From: Haematobia irritans
Taxonomy: Eukaryota; Arthropoda; Insecta; Diptera; Muscidae
NCBI RefSeq assembly: GCF_050003625.1
Contig: NC_134400.1
Location: forward strand, 51,712,066-51,776,065
Direction: 5' to 3'
Length of the DNA stretch: 64,000 nt
Shown: one piece after another, positions 11,430-22,679 of the stretch
Numbering within the stretch: the first letter of the stretch is position 1
How the letters are laid out: each line of letters begins with the position of its first letter
Notes under the pieces: model-generated
Databases searched by the model: none
The model's input: only the letters and a program-made list of their open reading frames with translations
Told to the model about the DNA's origin: nothing
Position numbers and translations under genes: made by a program

Positions 11430-12860
11430 TCAGGCCAATGTGCAAAACTGTCCAGGATATTTTGGTATCAGGAGAAAGGTCGTAACGTGTACTTTCTGGC
11501 CATATGATCGCTATATTCAAAAGCAATCCAGAAAATTGTGTTTTATCCAATTTACGGCCATTTTCATGTAGCTCCGTAAGGCTTTAACTACCAGTTAACA
11601 GAAAGAAAAATGGAAATATCTTTTCTCCGGTTAACATTAACTGAAAAATTTTCAGCAGTTAAGTTTCTAAATGGCATATGGAATATATACGCAAGATGAC
11701 AGATATGTAGATAATACGGTTTAAAAGTTCGTTAGCTAACGTAGCACTAACGGAGCTTCATGAAAATGGTGGTTAATGGAAAAATACTAACTTGGATGGA
11801 TTAATATAAGGGAAAATGCCCCACTGTGCAATTCTGCTTAGGATATTTTGGTATCAGGAGAAAGGTCGTAACGTGTACTTTCTGGCTATATGGTCGCTAT
11901 ATTCGAAAGCAATCCAGAAAATTTAGTCTTATCCAATTTGATGGAAAAATACTAACTTGGATGGATAGGTTAGGAAGGAAAAATGCCCCACTGTGCAATC
12001 CTGCCCAGGACATTTTGGTATCGGGAGAAAGGGTGTGACGTGTACTTTATGGCTATAAGGCTTTTATATTCGAAATCAATCCAGAAAATGGTGTTTTATT
12101 CAAGTTAATAGGAAATTACGAACTATGGTAGAAATATAAAGAAAACTGGCCCACTGTGCAATCCTATCCAGAATATTTTGGTATCAGGAGAATGGGCGTG
12201 ACGTGTCCTTTATGCCTCAAAGGTTTCTATATTCAATACCAATCCAGAAATTTGTGTTTTGTCCAATTTTATGCAAAAATGCAAACAACGTCCTAAATAT
12301 AAAGAAAAATGTCCCACTGTGCAAAACTGCCCAAAATATTTTGGTATCAGGAGAAAGGCCGTAACGTGTACTTTTTGGCTATATGGTTGCTATATACGAA
12401 AGCAATCCAGAAAATTGTGTTTTATTCAATTTAATGGAAAAATACTAACTTGGATGGATTAATATAAGGAAAAATGCCCCACTGTGCAATTCTGCCCAGG
12501 ATATTTTGGTATCAGGAGAAAGGTCGCAACATGTACTTTCTGGCTATATGGTTGCTATATTCGAAAGCAATCCAGAAAATTTAGTCTTATCCAATTTGAT
12601 GGAAAAATACTAACTTGGATGGATAGGTTAGGAAGGAAAAATGCCCCACTGTGCAATGCTGCCCTGGATATTTTGGTATCAGGAGAAAGGGCGTGACGTG
12701 TACTTTATGGCTAAAAGGTTTCTATATTCAATACCAATCTTGTCCAATTTTATGCAAAAATGCAAACTACGTCCGAAATATAAAGATAAATGTCCCACTG
12801 TGCAAGCCTGCCCAAAATATTTTGGTATTAGGAGAAAGGTCGTAAAGGTCTGGATTGCTT
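11430..12860 (+). repeat. eight ~165-bp tandem units
   Basis: The word ATATTTTGGTATCAGGAGAA (or a close variant) occurs at about 11457, 11843, 12011, 12173, 12336, 12500, 12668 and 12817. Spacings are 162-168 bp, except 386 (one unit plus the 218-bp MITE at 11555 and its target duplication) and 149 at the right edge. Units also share CCCACTGTGCAA, GTGTACTTTCTGGC and AAATACTAACTTGGATGG. Confidence 0.9.
11555..11772. mobile_element. 218-bp MITE with TTA target duplication (PIF/Harbinger-like)
   Basis: The ends carry inverted CCATTTTCATGNAGCTCCGT, and TTA flanks both sides (11552-11554 and 11773-11775). A three-base TWA duplication is the hallmark of PIF/Harbinger MITEs. Removing the insert restores the unit spacing of the surrounding tandem array. 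Small inverted words (AACTACCAGTTAAC, GTTAGCTAAC) lie inside. Confidence 0.7.
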
Positions 12861-13262
12861 TCGAATATAGCGACCATATAGCCAGAAAGTACACGTTACG
12901 ACCTTTCTCCTGATACCAAAATATCCTGGGCAGTTTTGCACACTGGCCTGAATTTATAAAAATTAAGGATCCATTAGTGCGGTTTTGTTTCTACAATATC
13001 TCAATCGTTATTGTGTTTTTGATCTATGTGACCTTATTTTCTGAAAGTGCGCTCCTAGGCCTTTATTATGGCATCAAATTTGTCGCTTAGTTAATTTAAT
13101 ATTGGTCCAACGTAGTCAAAATATATATAAAAATTTTTTGATCGGCTTATCATAACTCAATTAACCCATTCGGTGCGCGGCTAAATCTGTCTAGTTTGTG
13201 TCTTGGCTATTTACAATTTAGAATTTATCTTCACGCACATTTTATGAGCCCAGAAAGACAAA

Positions 13263-14899
13263 TTGGTAAATTGGCCTATATAGGTTGTTTTATCGGACCA
13301 AATATTGAGGTATTACCCAAGTACCCAAAGTACTTCGATATTTACAATTTCAAGCAAATTCGATGAACATTAAGGCGTTCATGCTCTCACAATGTCAAAT
13401 AGGGACATCGGTTTGTATGGGAGCCGATATATACCAAATTTTTGGTATAATAATATTGCGCCTTAATCGTTTTTAAGGAATAGTTCACATAATACATGAA
13501 GTATGTTACTTCATGTGTATCATGTAACATTATTCGAGAATACAGAGAAAAGAGAAAATTTCATTTAATGCTTGCCACTTTTCATATATATTATATAAAA
13601 GTACATAACATTTGATGCGAGCAATATACAGCTCATATGTATGAATTTATTCATTGGAAATTTTTTATGAACACAAATCACAAAATAAATGAAACACATA
13701 TGAACCTCACCTCAATCAATGCTATTTGTAGAATTCTTATGGAATTTGTACACGATCCATGGTAGTCCCCCTCGGTTGAAATTTCGACTCTGCGTATATA
13801 CTTGCATCTTTGGCACAAAGTTTCGCACTAGTTGTGCAGTATATACACAATCAAGTGGTGTGTTTTAAAAATCTCCAAATTATGTCAATGAGAATTTTGA
13901 TGGCGGCAACACTGGCTCCATCACCACTTCATTCGCTTCGGGTTAGGAAGTGGGGGTGTATTGGGCAATGTGTATGGTTCGGTTATTTTGGAGATAATGT
14001 CAAGGGATTAAATTTTATTTTGATTTCTTTGTGCATGTCTTTGCCATCATCCCAGGTTTTTGTGCGAGATGAGAAGTGGTTTATAACAAATAGCATGTGA
14101 AATGGCTAAAAGGGTTTCTGTTCTTTTTTTACAAATTAATATCAATTTCTAGAGTTTATGATTATAGCTTGACCTTTTGGGTTTGCACAACTATTGTGTA
14201 CCATAAGTTATTAAAAATCCTTTATTAATAGCCTACATTGGCAACATTTTTCGACCGGAATGAATATTAATTTTCCTGATAAGGGCCCTTCGAACTTTTA
14301 TTGTTGTAAATATCAAATTTTATGTGGCTATCCCTTGTGGAAAAATGGAATGGAACAAAAATGGTTTAGAAGAATTTGCATAATATTCAAATATGAATTG
14401 GAGACCCAAATACAGAGGTATACCGAACTCATCGCCCCTCCCGAAATGTTCGCTTACTACATTGTATACAAACATAGCCATTTTCTGCAATATCCTAAGC
14501 AAGTAAACACACCACTTCTTTAGTTTGAATAAAATTGCAAAATCTGATTTTTATGACAATGTAATGACATAATTTATTGGAGAAACCCGAAAAAACAAAA
14601 ATTTTCTACACCAGAATTGATACCAGTGGGAGCAGCAGTTCATATGTAAATATCTTAAATAGAATTTTCGTCGAAGCATCCAATTTACAAAACGCTGGCA
14701 ATGACGTTAGAAGCAAATAAAAATATAAACATATGTATGAAAGTTTTCCAGTGGCTGTAGGTGGGTCAAAGTGAAAGAAAGTCACAGGCTTATCAAGACT
14801 GGTGATCAGAGATGGTTTGTCATAAACTATAAAGTATTTTACTCCGATTTTCGTGAAATTTAGCAGAGATAGTAAGCTTAACATACTAACTTTGCATGC
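13263..14899. other. mmC fragment then unassigned DNA
   Basis: Positions 13270-13445 hold a diverged mini-me fragment (GTACCCAAAGTACTTCGAT, ACATCGGTTTGTATGGGAGC). A perfect 10-bp inverted repeat ACATGAAGTA/TACTTCATGT is at 13494-13516. From 13520 to 14899 I recognise no element or gene. The plus-strand frames at 13810-14100 and 14260-14523 have no motif that I can place. Confidence 0.4.
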
Positions 14900-15310
14900 C
14901 TTATTTGGTCTTAATTGGTTCAGATTTAGATATAGCTTCCATATATATCATTCGACCGATATTGGCCCCAGAGACAAGGTTGCCCACGATGTTAGAATTC
15001 TACAAAAAGTAGTAAATTTTTTGGTATATTGCTTGAATCCTTGAAGATTTGGCAAGATATTCCCCTCCAAATAAGAGTTCCTTAAATTTGCTATAGAATT
15101 AAAATTTTGAGAAAATTTTCCATATAAATAAAATGTTGGAATAAAAAGTTTTATAGAAATAAAATTTGTAGATAATTTTCTATAGAAATAAAATTGTGAC
15201 AAAATATTCTATAGAAGTAGAAATGTTGACAAAATTGTTGTATAGAAATAAAATGTTAACAAAATATTGTATAAAAGCAAAAATTTTGACAAAATTTTTT
15301 ATACAAAAAA
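14900..15310 (+). repeat. diverged mini-me fragment with 28-bp repeats
   Basis: GGTTCAGATTTAGATATAGC and the AAAATTTTCTATAGAAATAA repeats identify a degenerate mmA/mmB mixture. Between 15311 and 15583 I see only AT-rich DNA without a recognised feature. A reverse mmB fragment follows at 15584-15722 (TATGCGTGCCAAATTTGG, TTTTCTGATTTCGACAAAAA). Confidence 0.55.
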
Positions 15311-15832
15311 AAAACCCTAGTTAAAGTAACACTAAATTAAACTTATTTTTATTGCAAAAAAATTATTTGTTTGTAGTTAAATTTTAATATTTTTTTCCAC
15401 AGCTCAATGAAATTTTCCTTTTGTTAAATATATATCAACCATCTTATGAATTAATCGTGGATATAAAGTTCAATGACTTTACACATAAATTCAATATGAA
15501 CTAAAGTAGAAGAAAATATTCGTGCGATTCTAAAACATAGTAAGAATGAACTAGTGTACGGTAAAACGGGTCATGATTTGACGCCGTAGCTATGCGTGCC
15601 AAATTTGGTTGAAATCGGTTCAGATTTAGATATAGCTCCCATATATATGTTTTTCTGATTTCGACAAAAATGGTCAAAATACCAACATTTTCCTTGTAAA
15701 ATCGCCCCTGCTTAGTCGAAAAGTCAAAAAGGCAACTTCAACAATAACTACATTTAACTCAAATAATCAAATAATCGTATTAAGTCATATAAAATCAAAT
15801 AATTACATTAACATTTAACATTTATCTCCTTT

Positions 15833-17476
15833 TTATACCCTCCATTTGTCATTCCGTTTGTAACACATCGAAATATTGCTCTAAGACCCCATAAAGTATA
15901 TATATTCTGGGTAGAGGTGTGCACGTGACACGAAATTGTCGTGACTCACAAAAATTTTCGTGATTTGTGCGTGAGTAGTGAGTCACGCTCATGACAACAG
16001 CGTGAGGGTGCGTGAGCGTGATTAACAAATCAAAATGTCGTGCGTGAGCTTGAGTCACGAAAATAATATCTTCGTGAGTGTGCGTGAGTAACGAATTACA
16101 CTCACGAAAATATTCCTGCTCACCAACATAAAACGCTTAAGAGTTAAATTCAATTACAATTTTAGTGACACCTGGGATGTTAAGAGTTTAATAACACTCT
16201 CGATGCGTGAGTGTGCATGAGTACAAATTTTCTTTTCGTGAGTGTGCGTGAGTACTACCAAAAAATATCGTGCGTGAGTGTGCGTGAATATGATTTTTCA
16301 GCCGTGAGTGTGCGTGAGCGTGAGTAAACTATTACTCACATGCACACCTCTAATTCTGGGTCGTGGTGAAATTCTGAGTCGATCTGAGCATGTCCGTCCG
16401 TCTGTTGAAATCACGCTAACTTCCGAACGAAACAAGCTATCGACTTGAAACTTGGCACAATTATTTATTATTAATGTAGGTCGGATGGTATTGCACATGG
16501 GCCATATCTGTCCACTTTTACGTATAGCCTCCATATCAACGGACCCCCAAATTTGGCTTGCGGGTCCTTTAAGAGAAGCAAATTTCATCCGATCCGGCTG
16601 AAATTTGGTACATCGTGCTAGTATATGGTCTCTAACAACCATGCAAAAATTGGTCCACATCGGACCATAATTATATATAGGCCCCATATAAACCGATCAC
16701 CAGATTTGACCACCGGAGCCTCTTGGAAGACCAAAATTCATCTGATTCAGTTGAAATTTGGTACGTGGTGTTAATATATGGCCTCAAACACCCATGCAAA
16801 AATTGGTTGTAGGTCCGATATAAACCGATCCCCAGATTTGACCTCCGGAGCCCCTTGGAAGAGCAAAATTCATCCGATTCGGTTGAAATTTGGTACGTGA
16901 TGTTAGTATATGGTATCTAACAACCATGCTAAAAGTGGTCCATATCAGTCCATAATCATATATAGCCCCCATATAAACCGATCCCGAGATTTGGTTTTGG
17001 AGCCTCTGCGAGGAGCAAATTTCATCCGAGTCAGTTGAAATTTGGTACATTGTGCTAGTATATCGTATATTAACAACCATGCCAAAGTAGGTCCATATCG
17101 GTCCATAGTTATATATAACCCTCAGATAAATCGATCCCCAATCACACAAAAATTGGTCCATATCAGTTCATAATTGTATATAGCCCCCATATAAGCGACC
17201 CCCATATTTCAATTCTGGCCCTCTATATATCGTGCAAAAAGTTCATATCGATTCGTAATTAATTGTAGACTTACCTATACATAACTTTTTTGTCTAATAT
17301 ATACCACGTATGGACTAACTCACAATTTAGAAACCGATGTTAAGAAGTTTTAAGATAACACAACCATAGTAATTCGATTGTGGATGACAGTCTTTCGTAG
17401 AAGTTTCTACACAATCCATGGTGGAGGGTACATAAGATTCGGTCTGGCCGAACTTACGGCCGTACATACTTGTTAA
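15833..17476 (-). repeat. mmA copy, full span, reverse
   Basis: It begins with a shortened tail (TATACCCTCCATTTGTCATT) and ends at 17420-17476 with GGTGGAGGGTACATAAGATT and GGCCGAACTTACGGCCGTA, the head. The core with CATGTCCGTCCGTCTG is near 16385. A hAT-type MITE splits the ATATATATTCTGGGTCGTGG line. The modules carry ATATGGTCTCTAACAACCATG. Confidence 0.88.
15912..16352. mobile_element. 441-bp hAT-type MITE rich in GTGCGTGAG
   Basis: The ends TAGAGGTGTGCACGTGA and TCACATGCACACCTCTA are inverted. The 8-bp target duplication ATTCTGGG (15904-15911 and 16353-16360) is exact, and removing one copy restores the intact mmA line. An 8-bp duplication with a TAGRG-like terminus is the hAT signature. 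The interior is packed with GTGCGTGAGYGTGA-type words in both orientations. No open frame has a transposase motif. Confidence 0.88.
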
Positions 17477-18880
17477 ACCTTGAAATTGAAGATAAGTTTT
17501 TCAAGTACACAGGTAATTTATTATATTCAGTGGATCCCGAGTAGCCAACACGTTGTTTTGTGAGTTGTAATCGGCATCTGGAAAAAGATATATCGTTTGC
17601 ATGTCTAGTAATTCAACCAGTTCGATCTATATTTCGATGGAACATTACAGATTCAACATCGAGCGAGTTCAAAGATTTAAACATATATATCAAGATCTTT
17701 TGTTTATATAAACCACGAACCGGTAATATATCCTTTGCAATATGCTTATATAATTCTACTGTTGAAAAACGTTGTGGCAGATTGAACACCAACTTTAAGG
17801 CCTAATTCTAACATTGTTATGCTATTTGTAGACATCTAAGAGATGCATCTGACGCTGAACTATATAAGTACGTTAAATGACTCAAGCTAAGGAGTATTTA
17901 GGATTTGGCGTGGACGAAGTTACGGATGAATGTATATAGTTGTTTATGGGTGTTAGTAGTTCCCTTTAGTGGAAGATCTACTCATTTCAATTATTAGACT
18001 ATATCGGTAAAGGGTTGTCCAAAAATATAGATTGATATTTTGGTTAAATTTTTCCTGTTTCCCTTCCTGTGTTGGCATAAGAATCCTAAGTATCCCTATA
18101 CCTGCACCTTTTATTAAGCACTTAAAGTACCATTCTCCTGCTATTTCGACGTAGTTATCCTTCGACCAGCAGACAGAGGTTCGTGCAAATTATAGTTCCA
18201 TATAAAAAAATACACCCATTTGTATTTTATTGCACCCCAATATATTCGGGTTGGCGCTCTCTCATAGAGAATATGACAAAACCGACACGAGATACCAAAA
18301 AGGTGTCATCGTCTTTGTTGTATTAGTTAGTGTTAACTACTTTTCGTATTAATTACCCGCAGTTGTCCTTACACACACCAAACGTCTGTTGTCGTAAACG
18401 ATAGAGTCACTTTAGTATCCCTCTTTACAAGGGTCCATAAAAATTTGACATTTGTCTTTTTTGTTTCTGTAGCCGTTTTGCTGTTGATTTGGGTAACCGT
18501 TTATGTTAACCGCCTTAATGAAAAAGCTTACCTTTTGGTCGTAAAATTTCTTAATTTACGCTCTTGACACCAAACACCTCCGCCATCAACAATACCACCC
18601 CACCCAAAAACAGGCAACCGGAATGCATGAATGAATGAACGAATGAATGCATGCAGTCATGGATGAATGGTTCCTTGTTAATCAACTTGAATTAACTTTT
18701 ATTGAACGGACAGACAGAAAATGCGTATCAAGGTAAACATTTCCTTACCGATTGTGATGGTAAATGCAGGATGGTGTGGGGGACCAACATTTCATATAGT
18801 TACAAATTGTACGGGTTGTATTATAAAGTAAATATTTATACACTGAAAAATGGTTAAGTATCAGCAAAAAATAAATTTTA
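17477..18880. other. unassigned stretch with a GAAT microsatellite
   Basis: No repeat family or known protein is recognised. A GAAT/GCAT-type degenerate tetranucleotide run lies at 18622-18672 (ATGAATGAATGAACGAATG). An 81-codon frame at 17560-17805 has no motif I can name. A poly-A run precedes the next element at 18884-18901. This could be a patch of single-copy host DNA. Confidence 0.4.
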
Positions 18881-18929
18881 CAAAAAAAAAAAAAAAAAAA
18901 TATGGAGGACCGAATGTTTGGCTGGGCCG

Positions 18930-19290
18930 AATTTTAATACGAAATTGTTGTGACACGCGTGAATCACGCGAGTCGTGAACAAAATCTGAAGCAACTCTCG
19001 TGAATGTGCGTGAATGGGATTGAAACAAATATTTCGTGCGTAAGCGTGCGTGAGAAATAAAATCGGTTCGTGAATGTGCGTGAAAAATCTGAAAAATCAC
19101 GCTCACAAAAAAAAAATCAAGGTTTAATTCTTACTCGTAACTGAAATTAATGTAGCTGTCGAACTATATTCTATTTATGAATTTTGTTACCTTTGCTCAT
19201 TTCCGGTTGGAACATGTGAATTATCGTGAATCGTGCGTGAGTCTTTAAAAGTAGTTCGTGAGTGAGCGTGCGTGAATAAAGTTTTGCTCT
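18930..19290. mobile_element. fossil copy of the GTGCGTGAG hAT-type MITE
   Basis: It shares GTGACACGCGTGAATCACG and GAGTCGTGAA with the copy at 19928, plus many GTGCGTGA words. Both termini are eroded (TACGAAATTGTTGTGACACG left, GTGCGTGAATAAAGTTTTGC right), and no target duplication is visible. Confidence 0.65.
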
Positions 19291-19927
19291 TAAGTTTTCA
19301 TCCTAATGAATGGACCTCATATTTCGATGTATTACGAACGGAATAGCAAACGTATGGTGGTTGGTATAAAAATTCCAATGCGCTAGATTTTAGTTGCTCT
19401 TAATTTGTTTTACAATAAATTACCATATTCTGTTTAAAGCATAACAAAATTCTCTCAGTGTTTGAATATTGTTCGTGCTCTCCTTGGTTTTATTGCTAAA
19501 TTAACTGTAGAGTGAGAAGTTTCCGATGTCCGGTTTTACACACAACACTGACCGACCCAGAAACATACACGCACACATGAAGGCTAACAAGACATACCAT
19601 TGGTGTACATAGGAGTTTTCTGTTCCCAGTCTCCGGGGGTATTCGCCCGTCGAGCAGGTTGATTCGGTGACTCGGTTCATTGCTGTTTACTGTTTATTCC
19701 GGGTCTCTTTTTTTACGATTCCTATCTGTAAACCTTTGAGCTTTTGTTTTACAATTAAAATTAAAAGCCTTCTGTTGTAGTTATAATGCTCGCGTGTCCC
19801 CACCTACAGTGGTACAAGTGGGGTAAAACTCGTATTTTGTTCTCCTTAGAGAACAGAAAAAATGGTGGCATAGGCAAATTATGTGGTACTGGCAGTTAGA
19901 GGAAAATTCCCTGGCACTACTGCAGAT
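19291..19927. other. mmA tail scrap and unassigned DNA
   Basis: Positions 19311-19365 keep the mmA tail (ATTTCGATGTATTACGAACG, GGTTGGTATAAAAA). The remainder to 19927 shows no recognised element. Confidence 0.45.
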
Positions 19928-20453
19928 TAAAGGTGTGCGCGTGACACGAAATTCTCGTGACACGCGTGAATCACGTGAGTCGTGAAGAAACTCTAAAGCA
20001 ATTCTCGTGAATGTGCGTGAATGGGACTAAAATAAATATGTCTTGCGTGAGCGAGCGTGAGAAATAAAATCAGTTCGTGAATGTGCGTGAATAAAATTTC
20101 TACAAAACCACGCTCACGAAAAAAATCAAGATTTAATTCATACTCGTATGTTAACTGAAATTAATTTAGCTCTCGAACTATATTCTATTTTTGAAGTTTG
20201 TTACCTTTGCTACTTCCGTTTGGAAAATTTCGTGAGTCTCGTGAATCACGTTAATTCTCATGAATCATGCGGGAGCATGAGTCTTTGAAAGTAGTTCATG
20301 CGTGAGCGTGCGTGAGAACTGGTTTTCATTTCGTGAATGTGCGTGAGTGGGATTGAATAATACACGTATCGTGCGTGAGCACGTGTGAATAAACATTTTG
20401 CTTCGTGAATGTGCGTGAGTTTGAATGAAATTTCACTCACGCGCACACTTCTA
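19928..20453. mobile_element. 526-bp hAT-type MITE rich in GTGCGTGAG
   Basis: The ends TAAAGGTGTGCGCGTGA and TCACGCGCACACTTCTA are inverted with small mismatches. The flanks CTGCAGAT and CTGGAGAT form an 8-bp duplication with one difference, implying some age. Interior words match the copies at 15912 and 18930. Confidence 0.83.
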
Positions 20454-20945
20454 CTGGAGATGTAACAAGTGTATACGGCCGTAAGATCGGCCAGGCCGAA
20501 GCTTATGTACCCTCCACCTTGGATTGCGTAGAAACTTCTACTAAAGACTGTCATCCACAATCGAATTATTACCGCAATCCAAATTGTACGTTAGTCCATA
20601 CGTGGTACACGCAAAGAAAAAAAACGTTTGGAAAACGTGTACCGAAAACGTTTTTCTTTTGTTAGAGTTTTTTGAATTGCTTCGAAATTTTTACACTTTT
20701 ATCACCAAAAAAATTCGTTTGTTACAAAGTTTTTATTTTTTCAATAAAAAAAGTTATTTTTGAAACAACAACAGAGTCCATTTCGTTTATATCAAACACT
20801 CTTCCTTTCTGACTTTTGGTCTTTAATAAAACACATTTTACAGTTCAAAATTTAATATAGTACAATGTAATGTTGAAAATTTTTTTCGGAATCTTCGGAA
20901 CATATGTAGAATGTATGTAAAAAAAAAAAAAAAAAAAAAAACTTT

Positions 20946-21017
20946 GGTCGAAGCAGGGATCGAACCCACGACCCTTGGCATGAGAGTCAGACGTAGCAAC
21001 CACTGCTCCACGGTGCC
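20946..21017 (-). other. tRNA-like sequence, SINE-head type
   Basis: On the minus strand GGCACCGTGGAGCAGTGGTT is followed by CGTGGGTTCGATCCCTGCT and TCGACC. This aligns with the head of the SINE at 42645-42995 (CACCGTGGTGCAATGGTTAG; CGTGGGTTCGATTCCTGCT). The A-box and B-box spacing is tRNA-like. The acceptor and anticodon stems pair poorly, so it is probably a Pol III promoter remnant. Confidence 0.7.
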
Positions 21018-21131
21018 AAACTAAATGTTTGTTTCTGTTAAATAAACTTTGTTTATTCGGTTCGTGGGCGCCGCAAGCTATGCTATATAAATATAACTTA
21101 TATGGATATTTATCTCTTGATGACCATAACA

Positions 21132-21203
21132 GGTACATAGCTCAGTGGTTAGTGTGTTGGCTTACAAAGTGCATGGTCCGCGGTTCGATTCTCCGTCCAG
21201 GCG
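21132..21203 (+). other. tRNA-like sequence with strong A and B boxes
   Basis: TAGCTCAGTGGTTAGTGTG is an excellent A box with D-loop, and CGCGGTTCGATTCTCCGTCC a B box with T-arm, at tRNA-like spacing. It differs from the minus-strand tRNA-like block beside it. Whether it is transcribed cannot be judged. Confidence 0.65.
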
Positions 21204-22422
21204 AAAGGTAAAAAAATTTTAAACATTTATAAAATCGTATAATTTCTTCTACATTGTTTGTATTACAGAAAAAGGTGCTAAAAACTAAAAATCTTCGTGG
21301 AAGTGAGAAAGATGTGAGGGAAAAGAAAGATGTGAGGGAAAAAAATAGCCAGAAAAAATTTTTTTTGAGTTAGTCTTTATGAAATTGTTTTTACATCCTG
21401 GAAAAGAATAAACGTTTATCACAAAAAGTATATACTTTTCTTCCAAATACACTTCCTTACAGCGAAAAGCAAATGAGAAACGAACTTTGTTTGTCTAAAA
21501 TTTCGTTTGGGAGGAAAGAATTATTTTTTTGCGTGTATATATTAAACTAAAAAACCGCAATCCAAATTGTACGTTAGTCCATACGTGGTATATATTAAAC
21601 AAAAAAAGGCCGATTAAATACGTATATAATTCAGTTTGACAAAATTTTCTATTGAAGCAAAATGTTGACTAAATTTTCTATAGAAACAAAATTTTGACTA
21701 AATTTTCTATAGAAACAAAATTTTGACAAAATTTTCTATAGTATTAAGATTTTGACAAAATTTTCTATAGTATTAAGATTTTGACAAAACTTTCTATAGA
21801 AATAAAATTTTGGTAGATTATTTTTGGCTCGAGTGGCAACCATTATGAACCGATATGGACCAATTTTTGTGTGATTGGAGATCGGCTATATATAACTATA
21901 GACCAATATGGACCAATTTTGGCATAGTTTTTAGCGGCCATATACTAACACCACGTTCCAAATTTCAACCGGATCGGATGAATTTTGCTCCTCTAAGAGG
22001 CTCCGGAGGTCAAATCTGGGCATCGGTTTATATGGGGGCTATATATAATTATGGACCGATATGGACCAATTTTTGCAAGGTTGTTAGAGACCATGTACAC
22101 GCAAAGAAAAAAAAACGTTTGGAAAACGTGTACCGAAAACGTTTTTCTTTTGTTAGAGTTTTTTGAATTGCTTCCAAAATTTTAAACTTTTATCACCAAA
22201 AAAATTCGTTTGTTACAAAATTTTTATTTTTTCAATAAAAAAAGTTATTTTTGAAACAACAACACAGTCCATTTCATTTATATCAAACACTGTTCTTTTC
22301 TCACTTTAGGTCTTTAATAAGACACATTTTACAGTTCAAAATTTAATATACTACAATGGAATGTTGAACATTTTTTCGGAATCTTCCGAACATATCTGGA
22401 ATATATGTAAAAAAAAAACTTT

Positions 22423-22493
22423 GGTCGAAGCAGGGATCGAACCCACGACCCTTGGCATGCAAGTCGGACGTAGCAACCACTGCACCACGGTGA
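22423..22493 (-). other. tRNA-like sequence, SINE-head type (copy 2)
   Basis: Same block as at 20946-21017, with a few changes in the anticodon arm region (TCCGACTTGCATGCC in place of TCTGACTCTCATGCC on the minus strand). The B box GGTTCGATCCC is unchanged. Confidence 0.68.
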
Positions 22494-22608
22494 CAAACTA
22501 AATGTTTGTTTCTGTTAAATAAACTTTGTTTATTCGGTTCGTGGGCGCCGCATGCTATGCTATATAAATATAACTTATATGGATATTTATCTATTGATGA
22601 CCATAACA

Positions 22609-22679
22609 GGTACATAGGCCAGTGGTTAGTGTGTTGGCTTACAAAGTGCATGGTCCGCGGTTCGATTCTCCGTCCAGGC
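22609..22679 (+). other. tRNA-like sequence (copy 2)
   Basis: Same block as at 21132-21203. The A box reads TAGGCCAGTGG instead of TAGCTCAGTGG, and the B box GGTTCGATTC is unchanged. Confidence 0.62.

Larger units (their letters stand above)
9714..13262. mobile_element. large fold-back composite with internal tandem repeats
   Basis: The left arm (pieces at 9714-9760, 10124-10296 and 11382-11545) and the right arm (about 12848-13262) are inverted copies. Shared words include GCCGCGCACCGAATGGGTTA, GGTCACATAGATCAAAAACA, CCGCACTAATGGATCC and TTGGTATCAGGAGAAAGGTC. Between the arms are ~165-bp tandem units. The left arm is broken by two later insertions (9761-10123 and 10297-11381) that are absent from the right arm. 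This organisation recalls Drosophila FB (foldback) elements, which also pair long inverted repeats with internal tandem repeats, but sequence relationship is not claimed. No transposase is present. Confidence 0.75.
20608..21535. mobile_element. TIR element E, copy 1, with two divergent tRNA-like sequences
   Basis: TA flanks both ends (20606-20607 and 21536-21537). The ends CACGCAAAGAAAAA and TTTTTTTGCGTG are short inverted repeats. The interior includes ACGTTTGGAAAACGTGTACC, a poly-A run, a minus-strand tRNA-like block at 20946-21017 and a plus-strand one at 21132-21203, pointing away from each other. It contains no transposase. The second copy at 22098-23010 is nearly identical and is also TA-flanked, so both inserted as units of ~920 bp. 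Confidence 0.85.

Noticed and set aside
13810..14523. Two plus-strand frames of 96 and 87 codons as host exons
   Set aside because: There is no motif, no clear splice context and no codon bias visible. Listed only as unassigned DNA.
16298..16687. 129-codon minus-strand frame
   Set aside because: It joins hAT MITE sequence to mmA modules; both are non-coding repeats.
21132..21203. Functional tRNA gene
   Set aside because: A and B boxes are good, but the acceptor and anticodon stems do not pair well by hand, and the block is duplicated inside a mobile element.
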